64,000 nucleotides of DNA from NCBI RefSeq assembly GCF_018320785.1, contig NC_054886.1:1491177-1555176 (forward strand), in the 5' to 3' direction. Origin of the DNA: Cheilinus undulatus. Taxonomy: Eukaryota > Chordata > Actinopteri > Labriformes > Labridae. The stretch's first letter is position 1, and each line of letters begins with the position of its first letter. The position numbers and the translations under genes are program-made. The notes beneath the pieces are model-generated. The model had not been told where the DNA came from. It worked only from the letters and a program-made list of their open reading frames with translations, and did not search any database. Shown one piece after another: positions 58,871 to 64,000 of this stretch.

Positions 58871-61180
58871 TAGCTTTAAATAGCTTTAATTAGTGATGCA
58901 TAGTAAGTATTTTTATGAACCGATGTTGATCATTTCCTTCTCCTGATGGCAGGTAACAGAAAAGAACAGATTTTTTCAACTGTTGATTTTAAAAAGAAGT
59001 TTGTTATTTATTGAAGCACATCTGGGGGTAAGAGGGCTTAATATATAATAAACAGAGAGATTAATTACCCATCACTAACTGACATCATTCATGTTTGCAT
59101 CAAAAATCAAAGAACAGTTCTGACTTAACTACTGTTATTTTGTTCTTCTTTTACTTACTGTTCTGTGACTAGGACATTTATGTACCAAACAAAATACATG
59201 ACAAATTGAGAACCCACATACTTTGGTTTAAAATAGATTTTTTTCACTTTTACCAAGATAAATGTCTTGACAAACTGTCAAATCTGACATTTCAGTCAAC
59301 TAAATAAAAATTCTGTCCCTATTAAAAACAGGTAATAAACAAGAGTGCATTACGCAATTTTAAATTATGGAGCTAAATGTCTGCAGATAAAACACATTCA
59401 GGTAAATTATAGCACGTTGATAGGCTTAACAAATGGAGAGGTTAGGGAACAGCTATGTAACTTTTAGGTGGAACTTGTCGTCTGTTGTTAAACTGATGTT
59501 ACTGGTGTTGTTGATCAGACTGTAAATAAAACCAAATCAAACAGGGCAGCAAGGACCATGACTAAAAACTAGTGGTGGAGACTCAGAGACGGATTTTGTC
59601 ATTAATGGATTTGTCTTTTGGCTCTCTGACAAACTTTCTGCAGTTTCAATTGCCTGATAGATCAGAACTCATTCGGCATTAGTCTTCAGTCTTTCTTCTT
59701 TTTTGGGGGGGCTTGATGACAGGAATATGGAGTCTCATAAGGGAATCAACAAATGCCTTTCTTATGTTATTCTATTTATTTTATGTTTCTTATTTTATGG
59801 ACTAAATGTTTTATTATGGAAATAATACGATTCCATAAAATATTTGCAATATTGACTGATAATTTATCAGCACTTAAAATGATCCAGCCTCTTGAGCTTT
59901 AATCAGTGCTCTAAGCTGAAAATTTTCTGTTGCTGTGTTTGTAAGTATCAAGAATCTCACCCCACATCATTCTTTTATTATAACAGATGATTATTGTACT
60001 ACAACCAACAAGCACAAAAAACACAAACTGAAAATTTGTTTTTTTTTTTTTAGTTATTTGAGACAACTGAACCCAAAAAAGCTCCTCAGGCTCTCTTGAC
60101 AGAACTCATACTGTCACATGGTAGCAGGAGACATGATAACAGGACAAAGTTTTAAAAACACAAGTGACCTGTTCATGAACCTGTCCTGGGAAAACTGTGG
60201 CATCGTGTTTGTTACTCAATAGGTCTTTGTTTAATTCCTGAAGAAACTACATGTTTACAGTAAAATATAAAAATCTTAGTCTTTGTCCTCCTGCCCAGTT
60301 AGGTCTGTTTCTCTTATTCATCCTCAGTGTCGAGGCTGCTGTGAATATTTGACAATAGCGCCCTCAAGTGTTCAATTGTACACAAGACAAAGAAAAGGAT
60401 AAGAAACAAGTAAATACAGTTCATGTCCTAAACTCATTTATGTAATTGTAGCCTCCCAACTTGAATGCTCCTCTGTCAGGAGGGGTTGAGAAAGGTTTAA
60501 AGCACACAAAGAGTTCAGTTCTGGTCAGAAGAATCAGGATGTGCATATGTGTTCAGTGTCAGTTCTGTTACAAGTTTATAGAGTGTGTGTCTTATCTGGA
60601 TCTAGAGGAGTGAATCAGCAATCCCACATCCTCTGGGGCAGGTCATACAGCTGGACACACCATGTTCTTCACCGTCCTCAGTCTCACTGGGCTGGGCTCT
60701 CCTTCACAAGTTCATCTATGTTCTGGTTCTTCACAAGACAAAACAACACAAATAGAGCAGAACTGTGAATTATTTTATTCTATTCTGTTCTTACCAAGAG
60801 ACCTCATTAACTTTGTTCATTCACTGTATCTTATGATGTAAAACCATAATCCAAGGAAATGCATCAAAATAATTGCCAGGTATTTTTAATAAACTATTAA
60901 GCGACAAAACATCAATTACTCATCATGATTTACCATATGTCAATGTGTTTTACACAAGTTAATAAAATATTTATCATTTACATTGCCTAGTTTTCACCTC
61001 TCCCTATTAAACAACTTTTCTTGCAGGTTTTAACTTGTACTGTTAACATTTTTACAACAAACGCTGAACTTTAAGAGGAAAGACAAATACCCTTAAGAGA
61101 GCAATAAGGCAAAAAAAGATGACAGAAATGTGGTTGAATTCATTGCTTTGGACAACCAGTCCATCTCTGTGGAAGAGAAT
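58871..61180. other. Intergenic, no gene supported
   Basis: AT-rich. A stretch near 60,490-60,770 has a TTTAAAG box, then ATGTTCTTCACCGTCCTCAG, which could encode a signal-peptide-like MFFTVLSLTGLG, but no splice-linked domain was found. A second CTCF-like match lies at 60,358-60,371. Confidence 0.35.
60358..60371 (-). promoter_or_regulatory. Weak CTCF-like site
   Basis: The minus strand ACACTTGAGGGCGC agrees with the CTCF core consensus at 12 of 14 positions. Confidence 0.25.
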
Positions 61181-61194
61181 TTGGGTTTTTATCG

Positions 61195-61735
61195 TCTTCT
61201 TCAGCTGCTGGGCCCATGCCCAAATTTTAACCCATTTTTATCTTTTTTTCCCACCAATTTCAACACATTTTTGCCAGTTAAAAACTCATTTATGCCCATT
61301 TTAAACCCTTTTCACCACTCTTTTTCTGCCTGTTTTTGCCACTTCTAAACCAATTCTTGTGACTTAAGCCTAATTTTGCCTCTGTTTACCCATTATTCCC
61401 ATTTTAACCACATTAGATCATCTAATATGCCCATTTATTATACCAGTTTGACCAATTTCTGCAAATGTCTGCCATATTTCTTTCTCAGTTAACACATTTT
61501 GCCAGTTTATATCAATTTTTCATCACATTTCACCAAATTTTCACCCATTTTTGCCAATTTAAAGCCTTTTCAGCCACTTTCTAGCTCCTTTTTACCACTA
61601 TTTATGCCCATTTTTGCCTTTCTTTTAGTTTTTTATTGCAATTTTAATCTAATTTTTGCCACTTCCAACCCATTTCTTCCATGTTTAAAATCCAATTTCA
61701 CCTCTTTTTCCACCTTTTTTTTTTTTTTTTTTTTG
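61195..61735. repeat. Degenerate minisatellite of about 20 bp, pyrimidine strand
   Basis: Units like CCCATTTTTGCCAATTTAAA and TTTTGCCACTTCTAACCCA repeat with many changes and variable length. The plus strand is almost free of G runs, and the block ends in a poly-T tract at 61,717-61,734. The frames across it (61,119-61,741) are by-products of the low complexity. Confidence 0.7.
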
Positions 61736-63759
61736 AGATGAATCCCCTCCTTCTCAAGGAGGTCCCAATAGGAGTTTTTAATCTGTATGGTCCATATGTT
61801 TTTGATTGAGGTGTCAAAATAAAAAACAGTTTGATACAATCTTTTTTCTTTTTTATGCTTTGCACATTATTCAAACATTCAAGTGTCTTTTTTGTTTTTA
61901 TTTTGTTGACAAAAATCCTACTTTTCTTGTTCATTGCCTATGTTTGTTGAACAAAACAAAAACGGAGGAACCAAAATAATCACATATTAAATTGCAATCG
62001 CAATATTGCGGGAAAAAATGCAATTAGATTATCTTCACAAATCTTTCTGCTCTAGTTTACACCACTTTAAATTGGAGTTGGGATGTTTTGAAATCATTTC
62101 TTGAGTTCAGTTTTTGTTGTGACTAGTACAGACAAGTTATTTCCCACTTCTAAGTGGAAATGTATTTCAAATTCATTTGTTAATGTGACTATTGACCCTG
62201 TTTTTATCACTTATAAGTGGAACTGAGGTTATTTGAGTTCACTTTTTTTGACTGCTCAGGTCTGTCAGCTGTTTGACCTCTAAAAGTGGATTTTTTTATG
62301 GTCTGTTTTAATTCAAACACTGCACTAAGTAAATATGTAACTTTATTTTTTGACAGATTATTTAAGTGAAACAGACCTGTTACACCATTGTGAGCAGAAA
62401 TTTGATTTTTTTTTTTTTGTTTGTTTTACAACAATGTTAACTAAGTTAACTTTATAAATGGAATAGGCCTGAGACATCCAGTAGTCATTCTGTTTACTTC
62501 AGTTATTTTTGTAAACAAAAAAAATAAAACAAACAAAAAAACAAACAAAAAAAAACAATAGAAACTGTAATCTAGATAATTATGAGTATGATATCGGGAC
62601 TCTGTAGATTTCAGTATTAAAAACATGGGTTGGGATTGGAGGCCAAAAAGGCTGATCGGGACAACCCTATTTAATATGGACAGAAAACTGAACATCCAAT
62701 ATAGAAAGGGTAAAAATAAGCTTTCTGATTTCAATAACAGCTTTTAAGGACAAGAACTGGCATCATCTTAAATCTTTATCAGGAGGTCCGACCAGGAAAC
62801 AGTCTGAAATTAGAGTTGGTCAATCAAAGTGAAATTGGTGCATCTCTGGTTAAGCACTACAAAAGAGAGAATTGTTAAAGCACTGACTGGGCACAACATC
62901 CTCTGACAAGTATATGAGGTTGTGTCCAAACTCCTTTAACTAAACATTTAAGTCCATATTACTGTGCAAATACTGATAAGGAGCTAACTAAATTAACAAC
63001 ATGCTTGTGTACTTTGAGGTAATTTGATCATTTTTCATCTCAAGAAGGTGGAGGAATAATATCATCCTGTTTAAATTGTAAGAAATTAGGTTTTCATATC
63101 TTAATCTCCAAATTGCTTTTATAACTGACTGGAAGCCACGCTGACATTTCACACAAAGTACCATAAGGGCTAGGAATAAGGGGATAAAACAAAATAAAAA
63201 TAACATTCTTTTCAGGTTTTGGTGAGCTATTGTTTTAATTTACTTGTTCAACAGCGCATAAGAATCATTAAGAATAATGTCAGCCTTCATCGACTCTTTG
63301 CCCCTGTCCGTTATCCACACAGGTATACACGCACACACAAACGTTCACACCAGCAGAGTGGAGAAAAACTGCCAGAATGTCCGTTAGAACCGGTCAGAAC
63401 CGGTTTGAGTAGCTCCAAGTCTCTGTCTGATGTCCGCAGTTTGCTAAGCTTTCATTCGGTCTCTTTCAAATCATGTTGATAAAATACAATAAAAATTGAT
63501 TTTTAACAGAGCACTTTATAAAAGATCGAAATATGATATCTGAATATTATTTCTGCTTAGTTATGACGTTTAGCTGTCAGCCTTAAGCTAGCGTTTTGAC
63601 AAGGACGAGCAAACAAGCTAGTACCATGTCATAAAGGAAAAGGGAAACTGAAAACCTAACATTCAACATGTGACAACATCAATAGCACGACTGTCACAAT
63701 GTTCATTTACAAAAGTGTGTGAACACTGCTGAAATAAATAAATATTTAACTTACATTGA
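61736..63759. other. Right-end intergenic sequence
   Basis: Contains ATTGCAATCGCAATATTGCG near 61,990, an ATCGGGACAACCCTA end near 62,657-62,671 (hAT-type terminus) and A/T homopolymers around 62,405-62,560. No gene is supported. The frame 63,219-63,479 has no recognised domain. Confidence 0.35.
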
Positions 63760-63870
63760 AATTCCGGAGCCGTAGGTCTGGTTCTGTCAGTATCACAGAA
63801 GCCCTGAATCACTCCGCCTCTGATCAAATTCCGTTGTCGGGTGCACAGGCTTCCTCCGCCGGATCAAGTA
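63758..63870 (-). other. Candidate non-coding first exon of a leftward gene
   Basis: Minus-strand sequence ending GGAATTTCAAT directly before GTAAGTTAA, a strong donor, within a locally GC-richer, CpG-containing stretch (GGATCCGGCGGAGG-like). It does not align with the GVIN first exons. No downstream exon was found, so this rests on the donor and base composition only. Confidence 0.2.
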
Positions 63871-64000
63871 GTTCTGTAGTAGTTTGCCACAAACTGTCAT
63901 AAACTTATTCACCTTTTAAATCATGAGTGTCAAATTCGTTTTGGGTTGGGGCCGGATTTGCTTCAATGATCCAAAATTAGATATTAGATGTATAAGGCAG

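Noticed and set aside
60541-60768. A possible signal-peptide exon (MFFTVLSLTGLG near 60,660).
   Set aside because: No downstream immunoglobulin, lectin or receptor exon could be found and the frame alone is too short.
61119-61741. Several Phe/Pro-rich frames.
   Set aside because: Products of the TTTTGCCA minisatellite.

Overview
The window looks like a stretch of teleost fish nuclear genome. It is AT-rich, with small exons in long introns and very dense nested transposons of fish-typical families: hAT, Tc1/mariner, an ISL2EU-type element, a Sushi-like Ty3/gypsy element, a LINE ORF1 remnant and a tRNA-derived SINE. The host content is a cluster of interferon-induced very large GTPase (GVIN/VLIG) genes, a family greatly expanded in fish. 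All work here is by eye on one window, with no database searches.

Two GVIN units lie head to tail on the minus strand. Gene A runs from a promoter and non-coding first exon at about 23.7 kb, through two pairs of tiny exons (20.4/20.2 kb and 14.9/14.7 kb), to one giant exon at 5,812-10,490. That exon is open and carries an intact GTPase core. Gene B runs from a matching promoter at about 48.6 kb, through a tandem array of the same small exons (46.6 to 36.5 kb), to a giant exon at 30,592-35,246. Its giant exon keeps the frame throughout but has two in-frame TAA codons, so it is best called a young pseudogene. The giant exons and their 3' flanks form a segmental duplication of about 6 kb (4,642-10,637 and 29,355-35,393). 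A third copy survives only as a diverged 3'-UTR fossil in the opposite orientation at about 58.24-58.87 kb.

The small upstream exons are the most unusual host feature. They come as pairs (59 nt, then 91 or 109 nt). Each pair enters and leaves in phase 1, so a pair can be duplicated or skipped without breaking the frame. Each pair encodes an acidic, Cys-containing module of about 50 residues. A third exon type, with a plausible start codon at 44,275, was duplicated along with the pairs. Both promoters keep an IRF/ISRE-like motif just upstream of a TTAAAAGG box, which fits interferon control.

The transposon layers, left to right, are: an internally deleted Tc1 element (2.7-3.1 kb); a repeat with perfect hairpins (3.1-4.5 kb); a hAT transposase remnant (11.2-13.0 kb); a LINE ORF1 esterase remnant (13.3-14.5 kb); a hAT with a second element nested in it (15.9-18.0 kb); an LTR-like block (about 18.9-20.1 kb); a palindromic MITE (26.4 kb); a Tc1 split by a hAT-like element (27.45-29.35 kb); a tRNA-like SINE (36.2 kb); an ISL2EU-type two-gene transposon, THAP/DDE transposase plus SWIM/YqaJ nuclease, inside an older element (38.0-43.3 kb); and a decayed Sushi-type gypsy element split by two hAT-type insertions (48.6-56.25 kb). 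The right 5 kb holds only short repeats and a pyrimidine-strand minisatellite.
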